Shown: positions 16,573-25,131 of the stretch, piece by piece | Numbering within the stretch: position 1 is the stretch's first letter | Layout: each line of letters starts with the position of its first letter | Assembly (NCBI RefSeq): GCF_003664585.1 | Contig: NZ_RCHI01000003.1 | Location: 247,737-311,736, forward strand | DNA from: Paenirhodobacter hankyongi | Lineage (GTDB): Bacteria; Pseudomonadota; Alphaproteobacteria; Rhodobacterales; Rhodobacteraceae | Length of the DNA: 64,000 bases | Direction of reading: 5' to 3' | Notes under the pieces: generated by a model | The model's database searches: none | Seen by the model: the letters and a program-made list of their open reading frames with translations, nothing else | What the model was told of the DNA's origin: nothing | Position numbers and translations under genes: made by a program

Positions 16573-19457
16573 GCGGCGCGCCGGAGACGCCCCCCGAACT
16601 TGGCCCTGCCGCGCTTGGCCCGGCCGACCTCGCCCGGCCGCTGTGGCATCGCTTTGCCCGCGTCGCGGCGGCACTCCCCACTCATCCCGCGCTTCTCGAC
16701 GCCGACGGGGCGCTTTCCTACGCCGGGTTGCTGAGCCTTGCGCTGCGCTACGGCGGCGTCATTGCGGCGCGCGTTCCGGCCGGCGCGCCGGTCGCCCTGT
16801 GCCTGAGGACGAGCCGCCATGTGGTTGCCGCGATGCTGGGCGCGCTTTTCGCCGGCCGGCCCTATGTGCCGCTCGACCCCGGCTATCCTGCCGATCACCT
16901 GCGCCGCATCCTCGGCCACAGCGCGGCCCGGCTGCTGATCGGCGACAGTTCCGACGACCTTGCGCCGCTTGCCGTGCAGGCGGGCGGTCCCTGCGAGACG
17001 GTGCGCGCGGCCGAGGTGCTGCAAGCCCCGATCGCCGTTCGCGGCGAGGGCCGCCCCGAAAGCCCCGCCTATGTGATCTACACCTCGGGCTCGACCGGCG
17101 CGCCGAAGGGGGTCTGGCAGGACCAGCGCGGCTTGCTGCACGATATCCTGCAATACACGCAGATGGTGCACCCGGGCCGCGACGACCGCCACAGCCTGCT
17201 CTATTCGCCCTGCGTGAACGGTGCGCTGCGCGACATCTTCGGCGCCATCCTGAACGGCGCGACGCTGTGCATGTCCGACCTGCGCAGCGAGGGGTTGCAC
17301 AAGGTGCTGCACGACCTCGCGGCGCGGCGCGTCACGATCCTGCACGCGATGCCCCCCGTCCTGCGCAGCCTGATCCGGGGTGCCGAAGGGCCGATCTGCC
17401 CCGAGGCGCGGCTGCTCTACACCGCGGGCGACCGCTTCCTGACCCAGGACCTGCAGGCGCTGCGTGCCAACCTGCCCGCGGCCTGCGAGATCTACACCGG
17501 CATCGGTTCCACCGAATGCGCGACGCTCTATCGCCAGTGGATCGTGCCGAGGGATTTCACCGCCGATTCCGAGCTGGTGCCGGTCGGCTACCCGGTCGAG
17601 GCGCGCGAGATGCGGCTTGTCGACGCGCAGGGCGCAGAGGTCGCGGCGGGCGAGATCGGCCAGATCCGCGTCACCAGCCCCCATGTCGCACGCGGCTACT
17701 GGAATGACGCCGCCCTGACGCAGAGCTGCTTTGTCGAGGATCCGGCGCGGCCGGGCTGGCGCAGCTTCCAGCCCGGCGACCTCGGCCGGCTGCGCCCGGA
17801 CGGGCTGCTCGACTTTCTCGGCCGGGCAGACCGGCAGATCAAGATCCGCGGCTTCCGGATCGAGCCCGCCGAGATCGAGGCCGCGCTGCGCCGCATGGCG
17901 GGCGTCGCCGAGGCGGTGATCGTGCCCCGCACCGAGGCGGGCCGGACCCGGCTGATCGCCTTCGTCGAACCGGATGCGGGCGCACAGCCCGAGGCCGGCG
18001 CCCTGCGCCGCAGCCTCTGCTCAAGCCTGCCGCCGCAGCTGCACCCCGAGCGCGTCGTGGTTCTCGAGCGGCTGCCGCGGCTTGGCAACTTCAAGCTCGA
18101 CGTGAAGGCGCTGCAGGCGCTGACCGAAGCCGCCGATACCGATCCCGTGCCGCGGGCCGGGCTGCGGGCGGACTATCTGTCGCGGTGGGAGAAGATCCTC
18201 AAGCGGCCCGTCGATCCGGACGCCACGCTCGAGGCGCTCGGCGCCGACTCGCTCGAGCTGCTGGAGCTTGAACTGCTGCTCGAACGGGATCTGAAGATCT
18301 CGGTCCGGGGGCTCTTGCTGCCGCAGGCGACGCCCCGCCGCATCTGGGCCGCCGCCGGGCCTGCCTCCGGGCAAGGCGTGCCGGATGCACACCCGGCCGC
18401 GGACCGGCTGCACGCGCTTGCCGCGCTGATGGCCCCCTCTCCCGGCATCCCCCTCGATCCGGACGGGCTGGTGCGGCTTCACAATCACGGCGGGCAACGG
18501 ATGCCGCTGCTGTGGTGCGTCAATCAGGTGAGCGAGGCAACGGCCCTCGCGCGCGCGCTTGGCCCGGACCAGCCGCTGCTGGCGATGCGCTCCCTTGCCG
18601 GTCTCGACGGCGGCGCGCCCCCCACCCCGGGCGCCGCGCGTCAGGTCGCCGAGCGCTACATCCAGATCCTTCTGGCGCGGGATCTGCCGCTGCGCGTGGC
18701 GGTCGGCGGCAATTGCCAGGCGGCCCCCTTCGCCTTCCAGATCGCCACCGCGCTGTCGCTTGAAGGCTATGCCGTCGCCTCGCTGATCTTGCTCGAACGG
18801 ATGCTGCCGGTGCCCTATGGCGGACGGATGCTGATGCTGTTCGGGCGCGACAGCCGCACGCACAATCCCGCCTTTCAGTTCGCCGATCCGACCGCGGCCT
18901 GGGGGAGCTATCTGCGTGACGGTCATTGCGCGATCATCGAGGGCAGTCATGGCGACTTCTTCGCACCGGGGAATGTGGCCTCGCTCGCCGGCGCGCTGCG
19001 CGCCGAGATCGACGCCACCGCGGCAACGGGCCTCCTTCCCGCCCGCGCCCGCCGGGCCGAGCTGTCGGCGCAGCTCGTGTCGGAACCCGACCGGCGGGTT
19101 TGCATCCGGCTGCGGAACCCGACCGGGATCGCCTTCGAGGCCGGGGCCGACAGCCACATCGCGCTGGCGATCCATGCGCTCGACATCGGCGAGGCCGACA
19201 CACGCCCGCTGCGCGTGCCGGATCGGATGATCCCCCTGCCGGCGCGGCTTGCGCCGGGCGAGACGCTCGAGGTGAGTGCCCCCCTGCCCGCCGACCGGTT
19301 CGGAACGGGGCGCTATCTCATCGGCCTGTGCGAGGAGGGCGTGGGCTGGTTCACACCGCAGGCCGGCGCGGACCCGGTGATCGAGGTGCCAGCGCAGCCG
19401 GGCGACAGGCGGCCCCCTCCCCGGCCCGCGGGCCGCGGCGGCCATGACACGGCCTGA
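16569..19457 (+). CDS. NRPS-like protein: adenylation, carrier, Cys-type thioesterase, beta-sandwich tail
   Basis: A 962-residue protein. Residues about 20-500 are an adenylation domain with VIYTSGSTGAPKGV, YTGIGSTECATLY and the FLGRADRQIKIRGFRIEPAEIE hinge. The position equivalent to Asp235 of PheA is Asn (CVNGALRDIF), which argues against a normal alpha-amino acid substrate. A carrier domain follows, with the pantetheine serine in GADSLELLELEL (S561). Residues about 630-820 form a type I thioesterase-like alpha/beta hydrolase whose nucleophile motif is GGNCQAA, giving Cys716 instead of Ser, with His794 in GSHGDFF. The last 130 residues look like an Ig-like sandwich (RLRNPTGIAF...GVGWFTPQAG). 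There is no condensation domain. The GTG start overlaps the URO-D stop. Confidence 0.82.
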   Translation: MSGAPETPPELGPAALGPADLARPLWHRFARVAAALPTHPALLDADGALSYAGLLSLALRYGGVIAARVPAGAPVALCLRTSRHVVAAMLGALFAGRPYVPLDPGYPADHLRRILGHSAARLLIGDSSDDLAPLAVQAGGPCETVRAAEVLQAPIAVRGEGRPESPAYVIYTSGSTGAPKGVWQDQRGLLHDILQYTQMVHPGRDDRHSLLYSPCVNGALRDIFGAILNGATLCMSDLRSEGLHKVLHDLAARRVTILHAMPPVLRSLIRGAEGPICPEARLLYTAGDRFLTQDLQALRANLPAACEIYTGIGSTECATLYRQWIVPRDFTADSELVPVGYPVEAREMRLVDAQGAEVAAGEIGQIRVTSPHVARGYWNDAALTQSCFVEDPARPGWRSFQPGDLGRLRPDGLLDFLGRADRQIKIRGFRIEPAEIEAALRRMAGVAEAVIVPRTEAGRTRLIAFVEPDAGAQPEAGALRRSLCSSLPPQLHPERVVVLERLPRLGNFKLDVKALQALTEAADTDPVPRAGLRADYLSRWEKILKRPVDPDATLEALGADSLELLELELLLERDLKISVRGLLLPQATPRRIWAAAGPASGQGVPDAHPAADRLHALAALMAPSPGIPLDPDGLVRLHNHGGQRMPLLWCVNQVSEATALARALGPDQPLLAMRSLAGLDGGAPPTPGAARQVAERYIQILLARDLPLRVAVGGNCQAAPFAFQIATALSLEGYAVASLILLERMLPVPYGGRMLMLFGRDSRTHNPAFQFADPTAAWGSYLRDGHCAIIEGSHGDFFAPGNVASLAGALRAEIDATAATGLLPARARRAELSAQLVSEPDRRVCIRLRNPTGIAFEAGADSHIALAIHALDIGEADTRPLRVPDRMIPLPARLAPGETLEVSAPLPADRFGTGRYLIGLCEEGVGWFTPQAGADPVIEVPAQPGDRRPPPRPAGRGGHDTA

Positions 19458-19462
19458 TGACG

Positions 19463-19864
19463 TCAGCGCAGCAGCGGCAGACGGCCGCAGATCCGGTCCA
19501 CCGCCTTGCGCGGCCCGGCAAGCAGGATCGCCTGCGGCGCATGCTCCGGCAGCGGCGCGGCCGCGATGCGGGCGGTGTAATCGGCGTAATCGCGCGCCTC
19601 GAAGGCCGCGCGCAGATAGGCCAGCCGCAGCGGCAGCTCGGCCGCGGCGGCGAAAAGCGCCGGCAGGGCGGCACCGGGGGCGCCAAGGACCGGCAGCGCG
19701 ACCGTGGTGATCCCGGCCAGCGCCACGCCGTCCTGCGTGGGCGTCGGCGCGCCGACCAGATCGGGGCGCAGCTGCCCGAGGCTCATGCCCAGAACGGCGG
19801 CGAAATTGGCCTTGAGGCCGACGGGCAGGGTTTCATCGAGAATGAGAACGGGTTTGAGGGTCAT
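19463..19864 (-). CDS. DUF2000 family protein
   Basis: A 133-residue protein matching DUF2000: it begins VLILDETLPVGLKANFAAVLGMSLG, has GITTVALPVLGAPGAALPALFAAAAEL in the middle, and ends with VDRICGRLPLLR. The fold is related to peptidyl-tRNA hydrolase II-like proteins, but no function is established. Its stop is 6 bases from the stop of the convergent adenylation protein. It lies directly downstream of the AraC-family gene on the same strand, a common pairing for DUF2000, and is probably co-transcribed with it. Confidence 0.8.
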   Translation of the reverse strand: MTLKPVLILDETLPVGLKANFAAVLGMSLGQLRPDLVGAPTPTQDGVALAGITTVALPVLGAPGAALPALFAAAAELPLRLAYLRAAFEARDYADYTARIAAAPLPEHAPQAILLAGPRKAVDRICGRLPLLR

Positions 19865-19930
19865 GACAGGGTCCTTTCGGCCCCTTCCCTGCCATCCTGC
19901 CCGCGCCCCGGTCTTGGACGAAATTGACCT

Positions 19931-20737
19931 TCAGTGCCGGATCAGCGCCCCGGGCGTCACCCCGTAGTGGCGGCGGAACTGGCGGATCAGATGCGCCTGA
20001 TCGCAGAACCCGGCGGCGATGGCGGCCTCGGCCGCGGGGGTGCCGTCCAGGAGCAGGCGGCGGGCCTGCGCCACACGGGCGCGCAGAACATGGCCATGCG
20101 GCGTCAGGCCGGTGGCGCGGGTGGTCGCGCGGATCAGGTAGGAGGGCGTCAGCCCGACCGCCGCCGCAAGCTCGGTCAGCCCCAGCGCCGCACCGGCCGC
20201 GACGCCCGCCTCGATCTGCTCGAGCAAGGCGCGGATGGCGGCGGGCTCGCGCCCCGGCTGCCGCAGGTCGGCGCGGCCGTAATGGCCGAAGGCCTGCGCC
20301 AGGACCGCATGCACCGCCTCCCCGGTCACCAGCCGCCGGTCGGTCACCTGCGGGGCGGTCAGGCACAGTGCAAGCCGGGCAAGCGCCCGCGTCAGCCCAA
20401 GCCCGCGATCGCGCGGCGCGATGTCCCCGAAGCCGCGCAGGTCACGCAGACCCAGCATCGCGCGCACCGCCGCCTCGGAGGCATAGAGCATGTTGTAGCG
20501 CACCTGCCCGGACGCGGCATAGCCGGTGTGCGGCTCCTCGGGGTTCATCAGCGAGAGCGACCCCGCCGGCAGGACCATGCTCTCGCCCCGGCACAGATAG
20601 CCCCCCGCCCCCTCGGCGATCGCGCCGATGGCAAAGCCCTCATGCGCATGGCGGGCAAAGGTCTGGGTGCTGAAGGCGGCCTCGAAAAGCTCGATGCCGT
20701 GAAGCCAGCCCAGGTGGTGATAGCGGTTGCGCTGCAT
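19931..20737 (-). CDS. AraC-family transcriptional regulator with cupin sensor
   Basis: A 268-residue regulator. The N-terminal cupin (AraC_binding) region shows FARHAHEGFAIGAIAEG near residue 27 and LPAGSLSLMNPEEPHTGY near 53. The C-terminal double HTH has LTELAAAVGLTPSYLIRATTRATGLTPHGHVLRARVAQARRLL and then IAAGFCDQAHLIRQFRRHYGVTPG. Members of this group usually control neighbouring export or amino-acid genes. Here its likely partner is the DUF2000 gene 66 bases downstream. The ATG at 20737 begins the conserved fold; 43 further upstream codons are arginine-rich leader and were excluded. Confidence 0.9.
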   Translation of the reverse strand: MQRNRYHHLGWLHGIELFEAAFSTQTFARHAHEGFAIGAIAEGAGGYLCRGESMVLPAGSLSLMNPEEPHTGYAASGQVRYNMLYASEAAVRAMLGLRDLRGFGDIAPRDRGLGLTRALARLALCLTAPQVTDRRLVTGEAVHAVLAQAFGHYGRADLRQPGREPAAIRALLEQIEAGVAAGAALGLTELAAAVGLTPSYLIRATTRATGLTPHGHVLRARVAQARRLLLDGTPAAEAAIAAGFCDQAHLIRQFRRHYGVTPGALIRH

Positions 20738-20853
20738 CCGCGTGGTATAGCGTTCACCGCCCCGCGGCGGAAGATCGCCCGCGGTCTTGCGACCATTGTC
20801 CCATCTGCGATGGTGCCATCCCGTGCTATGGTCGCCGCGGGAGGCGACGCGCC

Positions 20854-22596
20854 ATGAAAGCCGCACGGCATGTCGAGGAGATCGGACGGGTCCTGGAGGG
20901 CAGCCAGACCGGGCGGGACAGTTTCGTCTCCGCCTCGTGGCGGCGCTGTGTCGAGCTTTACGGCATGGACCCGATGCGCGCCGACCCGGCCCATATCGTC
21001 ACGGACGCCGAGCTGCGCGACCATCGCAAGCAGGCGGAATGGATGATCGCCGCCGCCCGCTCGGGGCTGCAGTCGCTGTTCCGCCAGGTTGCAGGGCAGA
21101 ATTACGTGCTGTTGCTGACCGATGCCAAGGGGGTCTGCGTCGACTTCTTCGGCGACGATCTCTTCACCGAGGATCTGCGCTCGGCGGGGCTCTATCTCGG
21201 CTCGAACTGGTCCGAGGATCTGGCCGGCACCTGCGGCGTGGGTGCCTGCATCGTCACGCAAGAGCCAGTGACGGTGCATCAGGACGACCATTTCGGCAAC
21301 GCGCATATCGCGCTTTCGTGCACCGCCGCGCCGATCTTCGACAGCCTCGGGCAACTGGCGGCCGTCCTTGACATCTCGCTGCTGCGCTCGCCCGCGCCGA
21401 AGACCAGCCAGAACCTCGCGATGAGCCTGGTGACCACCGCGGCGCGGCGGGTCGAGATGGCGAACCTGATGGCCGAAAGCCCGCGGGACTGGGTGCTGCG
21501 GCTGTCCTCGAGCCCCGAATTCCTCGATGTCGACCCCGAGGCGGCGGTGCGGCTCGATGGTGCGGGGCGGGTGCTGGGCTATACCCGGGCCGCGCGGCGG
21601 CTGTTTCCGGACGGCAGCACGATCCTCGGCCACCGGATCGACGAGGTGCTCGGCGTCAGCGTCGATGACCTGCCCGACCTGATGCGCGATCGCCCGACCG
21701 AGGAGCGGATCATCGAGATGCCCGACGGCGGGGCGCTGTTCGGCCATGCGATCGCGCCGAAGGCGCCGCGCCAGCCCCACCAGCGGATGCGTCAGGGCGG
21801 TGCCCTCGCGGGGCTGACCGGCGGCGATCCGGGGATGATGCGGCTCCTCGATCAGGCCGAGCGGCTGGCGCCCGGCGCCGTGCCGCTGCTGATCACCGGT
21901 GAGACCGGCACCGGCAAGACCCGGCTTGCCCGCGCGATCCACATGACCAGCAAGGCGCAGGGCTTCCTCAGCCTCGAATGCGCCGGGCTGAGCGCGCAGG
22001 CGCTGGCCGAGGCCTGTCTCGATGTCGCGGGCCCGACGACCCTTGTGCTGCGCCGGATCGAGGATCTGAGCCCCGAGACCGCCACCGCGCTGAGCGGGCT
22101 GCTCGATCGCCGACCGCAGCTGCGCCCGCTGTCGACGAGCTGTCTCGAGCCCGCCCGGATCGGGCTGCCGCGCCCGCTCTTTCACCGGCTCGCGGGCTGC
22201 GTTCTGACGGTGCCGCCGCTCCGGCTGCGGCGCGACCTCGACTGGCTGATGACGCGCCATCTGCGCCGGCACGCGGCCGACACGATCCGGCTCTCGCCCT
22301 CGGCGCGGGCCGATCTGATGGGACGCAGCTGGCCGGGCAATATCCGCGAGCTCGAGCAGGTGCTCGACGTCGCGGCGGCATTGTGTGTCGGGCCGGTGAT
22401 CGACCTGCCAGACCTTCCCGCCGCGATCGACCCCGGCGCCGACGCCGCGCCCGCCGCCACCGCACCGCGGGAGTCGCTCGAACAGGTGCTGGCGGCCTGT
22501 GACTGGAACATGGCGCGGGCGGCACGGCGCCTCGGGGTCAACCGCTCGACCATCCTGCGCCGGATCCGGGCGGCCGGGTTGCACCCTCCGGCATGA
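20854..22596 (+). CDS. AcoR-like activator (GAF, AAA+, FIS HTH) lacking GAFTGA
   Basis: A 580-residue regulator. Residues about 30-190 form a GAF-type sensor (SWRRCVELYG, LGSNWSEDLAGTCGVGACIV). A PAS-like segment follows near 210-270. The AAA+ domain has Walker A GETGTGKT near 350 and the distal RSWPGNIRELEQVLD near 490. The FIS HTH is ACDWNMARAARRLGVNRSTILRRIRAAGL. The GAFTGA loop that contacts sigma54 is missing: the region after SLECAGLS is shortened, and the Walker B motif is not canonical (LRRIEDL). It therefore probably works without sigma54. GGGAGGCG precedes the start. It is the likely regulator of the downstream monooxygenase. Confidence 0.88.
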   Translation: MKAARHVEEIGRVLEGSQTGRDSFVSASWRRCVELYGMDPMRADPAHIVTDAELRDHRKQAEWMIAAARSGLQSLFRQVAGQNYVLLLTDAKGVCVDFFGDDLFTEDLRSAGLYLGSNWSEDLAGTCGVGACIVTQEPVTVHQDDHFGNAHIALSCTAAPIFDSLGQLAAVLDISLLRSPAPKTSQNLAMSLVTTAARRVEMANLMAESPRDWVLRLSSSPEFLDVDPEAAVRLDGAGRVLGYTRAARRLFPDGSTILGHRIDEVLGVSVDDLPDLMRDRPTEERIIEMPDGGALFGHAIAPKAPRQPHQRMRQGGALAGLTGGDPGMMRLLDQAERLAPGAVPLLITGETGTGKTRLARAIHMTSKAQGFLSLECAGLSAQALAEACLDVAGPTTLVLRRIEDLSPETATALSGLLDRRPQLRPLSTSCLEPARIGLPRPLFHRLAGCVLTVPPLRLRRDLDWLMTRHLRRHAADTIRLSPSARADLMGRSWPGNIRELEQVLDVAAALCVGPVIDLPDLPAAIDPGADAAPAATAPRESLEQVLAACDWNMARAARRLGVNRSTILRRIRAAGLHPPA

Positions 22597-22610
22597 TCCG
22601 TTGCAGCCCC

Positions 22611-22624
22611 GTTGCGCGCGCAAC
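22611..22624. promoter_or_regulatory. palindromic operator upstream of the flavin monooxygenase
   Basis: Perfect 14-bp palindrome GTTGCGCGCGCAAC with a half-site-like GCGCGCAAAC about 40 bases further on. It lies between the AcoR-like gene and the monooxygenase and is the candidate binding site of the FIS-type HTH. Confidence 0.5.
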
Positions 22625-22735
22625 ATGCCGCGGCGCGGCGCGTGCTTTTCCGGCCCCACAGCGCGCAAACCCGTGGATCGGAGGTCCGTCCCGCGCCGAT
22701 AGTCGCTTCAAGACACGCGCAGAGGAGGAGACGCG

Positions 22736-24535
22736 ATGCTTGATACGACCGCAGCCAACCAGACCCAGGAGATGCTCGACAGCCTGAACGCCGCGCTGGA
22801 GGGCGGCGACATCGACCGCGCCGCGGCCCTGTTTGCCACCGACAGCTATTGGCGCGATCTCGTCGCGGTCAGCTGGAACCTGAAGACCGTCGAGGGCCCG
22901 GCGGGCGTCGCCGACATGCTGCGCAGCCAGCTCGACCACACCCGCATCGGCAATTTCCAGATCCAGACCGGAGAGCTCCCCGCCGAGGAGGGCGGCGTGA
23001 CCACCGCCTGGATCACCTTCGAGACACAGGCCGGGCGCGGCTGGGGCCTGATGCGGCTGCGCGATGGCCGGATCTGGACGCTGCTGACCGCGCTGCAGGA
23101 ACTGAAGGGGTTCGAGGAGCCGCGCGGCCGTCGCCGGCCGATGGGAGCCGAGCACGGGGCGCAGAAGAACCGCAGCTCGTGGAAGGAGCGGCGCGAGGCC
23201 GAGGAGGCGAGCCTTGGCACCACCACCCAGCCCTATGCGGTGATCATCGGCGGCGGTCAGGGCGGCATCGCACTCGGGGCGCGGCTGCGCCAGCTGGGCG
23301 TGCCGGCCATCGTTCTCGACAAGCACGACCGGCCGGGCGACCAGTGGCGGTCGCGCTACAAGTCGCTGTGCCTGCACGACCCGATCTGGTACGACCACCT
23401 GCCCTACATCAAGTTCCCCGACAACTGGCCCGTGTTCACGCCGAAGGACAAGGTCGGCGACTGGCTCGAGATGTACACCAAGGTGATGGAAATCCCCTAC
23501 TGGTCGCGCTCGGAAGTGACGCATGCGCGCTTCGACCCGGCGGCGGGCACCTGGACCGTCGAGGTGAACCGCGACGGCACGCCGGTCACGCTGCACCCGA
23601 CGCAGCTGGTGCTGGCCACGGGCATGTCGGGCAAGCCGAACATGCCGCACTTCCCCGGGATGGAGACCTTCAAGGGCACGATCCAGCATTCGTCGCAGCA
23701 CAAGGGGCCGGATGAATGGGCCGGCAGGAAGGCCGTCGTGATCGGTTCGAACAACTCGGCCCATGACATCTGCGCAGCACTTTGGGAGGGGGACGCCGAC
23801 GTGACGATGGTGCAGCGCTCCTCGACCCATATCGTACGCTCGGACAGCCTGATGGAGATCGGCCTTGGCGCGCTGTATTCCGAAGACGCGCTCGCCAATG
23901 GCGTGACCACCGAAAAGGCCGACATGATCTTCGCCTCGCTGCCCTACAAGATCATGCACGAGTTCCAGATCCCGCTTTACGACAAGATGCGTGAACGCGA
24001 CGCGGCGTTCTATGCCGGGCTCGAGAAGGCGGGCTTCGATCTCGACTGGGGCGATGACGGCTCGGGGCTGTTCATGAAATACCTGCGCCGCGGCTCGGGC
24101 TATTACATCGATGTCGGCGCAAGCCAGCTGATCATCGATGGCGAGGTGAAGCTTGCCAAGGGCGGCATCGACCATTTCGAGGAAGACGCGGTGGTGCTGA
24201 CCGACGGCACCCGCCTGCCCGCCGATCTGGTGGTGCTGGCGACCGGCTATGGCTCGATGAACGGCTGGGCGGCGGATCTGATCAGCCAGGAGGTCGCCGA
24301 CAGGGTCGGCAAGGTCTGGGGGCTCGGCTCGGACACGACGAAGGACCCGGGCCCATGGGAGGGCGAACAGCGCAACATGTGGAAACCGACGCAGCAGGAG
24401 AACCTGTGGTTCATGGGCGGCAACCTGCACCAGTCGCGGCACTATTCGCTGTATCTGGCGCTGCAGCTCAAGGCGCGGATGGAAGGGCTCGACACCCAGG
24501 TCTACGGGCTGCAGGAGGTCCATCACCTGTCCTGA
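22736..24535 (+). CDS. FAD/NADPH-dependent flavin monooxygenase with N-terminal NTF2-like domain
   Basis: A 599-residue protein. Residues 1-140 are a SnoaL/NTF2-like alpha+beta domain (LDSLNAALEGGDIDRAAALF, DSYWRDLVAVSW). Residues about 160-599 are a class B-type flavin monooxygenase. It has FAD-binding VIIGGGQGGIALGARLRQLG, then DQWRSRYKSLCLHDP, the family motif FKGTIQHSSQHKGPDEW, the NADPH Rossmann loop VVIGSNNSAHDICAAL, and the C-terminal LVVLATGYGSMNGW. Such proteins oxidise soft heteroatoms or ketones. AGAGGAGGAG precedes the ATG. It stands alone behind an AcoR-like activator and a palindromic site, so expression is probably induced by a substrate. The substrate cannot be told. Confidence 0.9.
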   Translation: MLDTTAANQTQEMLDSLNAALEGGDIDRAAALFATDSYWRDLVAVSWNLKTVEGPAGVADMLRSQLDHTRIGNFQIQTGELPAEEGGVTTAWITFETQAGRGWGLMRLRDGRIWTLLTALQELKGFEEPRGRRRPMGAEHGAQKNRSSWKERREAEEASLGTTTQPYAVIIGGGQGGIALGARLRQLGVPAIVLDKHDRPGDQWRSRYKSLCLHDPIWYDHLPYIKFPDNWPVFTPKDKVGDWLEMYTKVMEIPYWSRSEVTHARFDPAAGTWTVEVNRDGTPVTLHPTQLVLATGMSGKPNMPHFPGMETFKGTIQHSSQHKGPDEWAGRKAVVIGSNNSAHDICAALWEGDADVTMVQRSSTHIVRSDSLMEIGLGALYSEDALANGVTTEKADMIFASLPYKIMHEFQIPLYDKMRERDAAFYAGLEKAGFDLDWGDDGSGLFMKYLRRGSGYYIDVGASQLIIDGEVKLAKGGIDHFEEDAVVLTDGTRLPADLVVLATGYGSMNGWAADLISQEVADRVGKVWGLGSDTTKDPGPWEGEQRNMWKPTQQENLWFMGGNLHQSRHYSLYLALQLKARMEGLDTQVYGLQEVHHLS

Positions 24536-24546
24536 CCCCGGCCCCG

Positions 24547-24572
24547 CTTCCCGGCTCGCAAGGGCCGGGAAG
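24547..24572 (+). terminator. stem-loop after the flavin monooxygenase gene
   Basis: Perfect 9-bp stem CTTCCCGGC / GCCGGGAAG with an 8-base loop, 12 bases after the stop. No T-run follows, so it may protect the 3' end rather than terminate by itself. Nothing else is recognised up to 24700. Confidence 0.5.
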
Positions 24573-24700
24573 ATCACGGAGGCCGTGGAGCATCGAACGG
24601 GTGCGGGCGAATGGATCCGGCCACGGCACAGCAAAGGGGCCCATCCGCAAAGCCGCATGACGGGGCCAGCGCCCGGGAGACTGCGGGCCGTTCACACGGT

Positions 24701-24984
24701 TCAATAGAAACTTGCCTGAAAGGCGGTCGCGGTCAGCGAGACATGCGCATCGAGCGGCGGGTGAAGTTCGCACCCTTTTGGCTCTCGCGCGAAGTTCCAG
24801 AGCCGGAACAGGCTCCATGCCGAACGCCGCTCCTCGGCCACGGCCAGCTCGTTGCGGCTGATGTGGAAGGGTGTACGCTCCCAGCCATTCGTCGTCTTCA
24901 CCTCGATCAGGCGCGGACGACCGTCCGGCGCGAAACTGGCGATGTCGTAGCCGACATGCTCGCTGCAGACTGCCCCTTTGGCGC
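24701..24984 (-). pseudogene. DUF3883 (nuclease-like) protein, C-terminal remnant
   Basis: The reverse strand reads HVGYDIASFAPDGRPRLIEVKTTNG, then WERTPFHISRNELAVAEE, LFRLWNFAREPK and HPPLDAHVSLTATAFQASFY, followed by a natural stop at 24701. This is the C-terminal DUF3883 module, a restriction-endonuclease-like fold with the GYDI...EVKTT core, often found in helicase-linked defence proteins. The N-terminal part is missing: upstream, the sequence passes into IS5-family debris. It is therefore a decapitated gene, possibly left from a defence island. Confidence 0.72.
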
Positions 24985-25131
24985 CAAGACGACAACAACG
25001 TCAGGTCCCATTCCTGGCTGGGCAATCAGACCCCGGCAGACGCGCGCCCAGTACTTGAGCAATCTGAATGCTGTGCACCCGGCGCGGTTGCCCAACCCGA
25101 AACCGACCACTCTCAAACCCCGGGGCTCTCG

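Noticed and set aside
22590..22608. A GGCATG...TTGCA pattern resembling a sigma54 promoter before the flavin monooxygenase
   Set aside because: The distance between the GG and GC elements is 13 instead of 12, it overlaps the stop of the regulator gene, and the regulator lacks the GAFTGA loop needed for sigma54.
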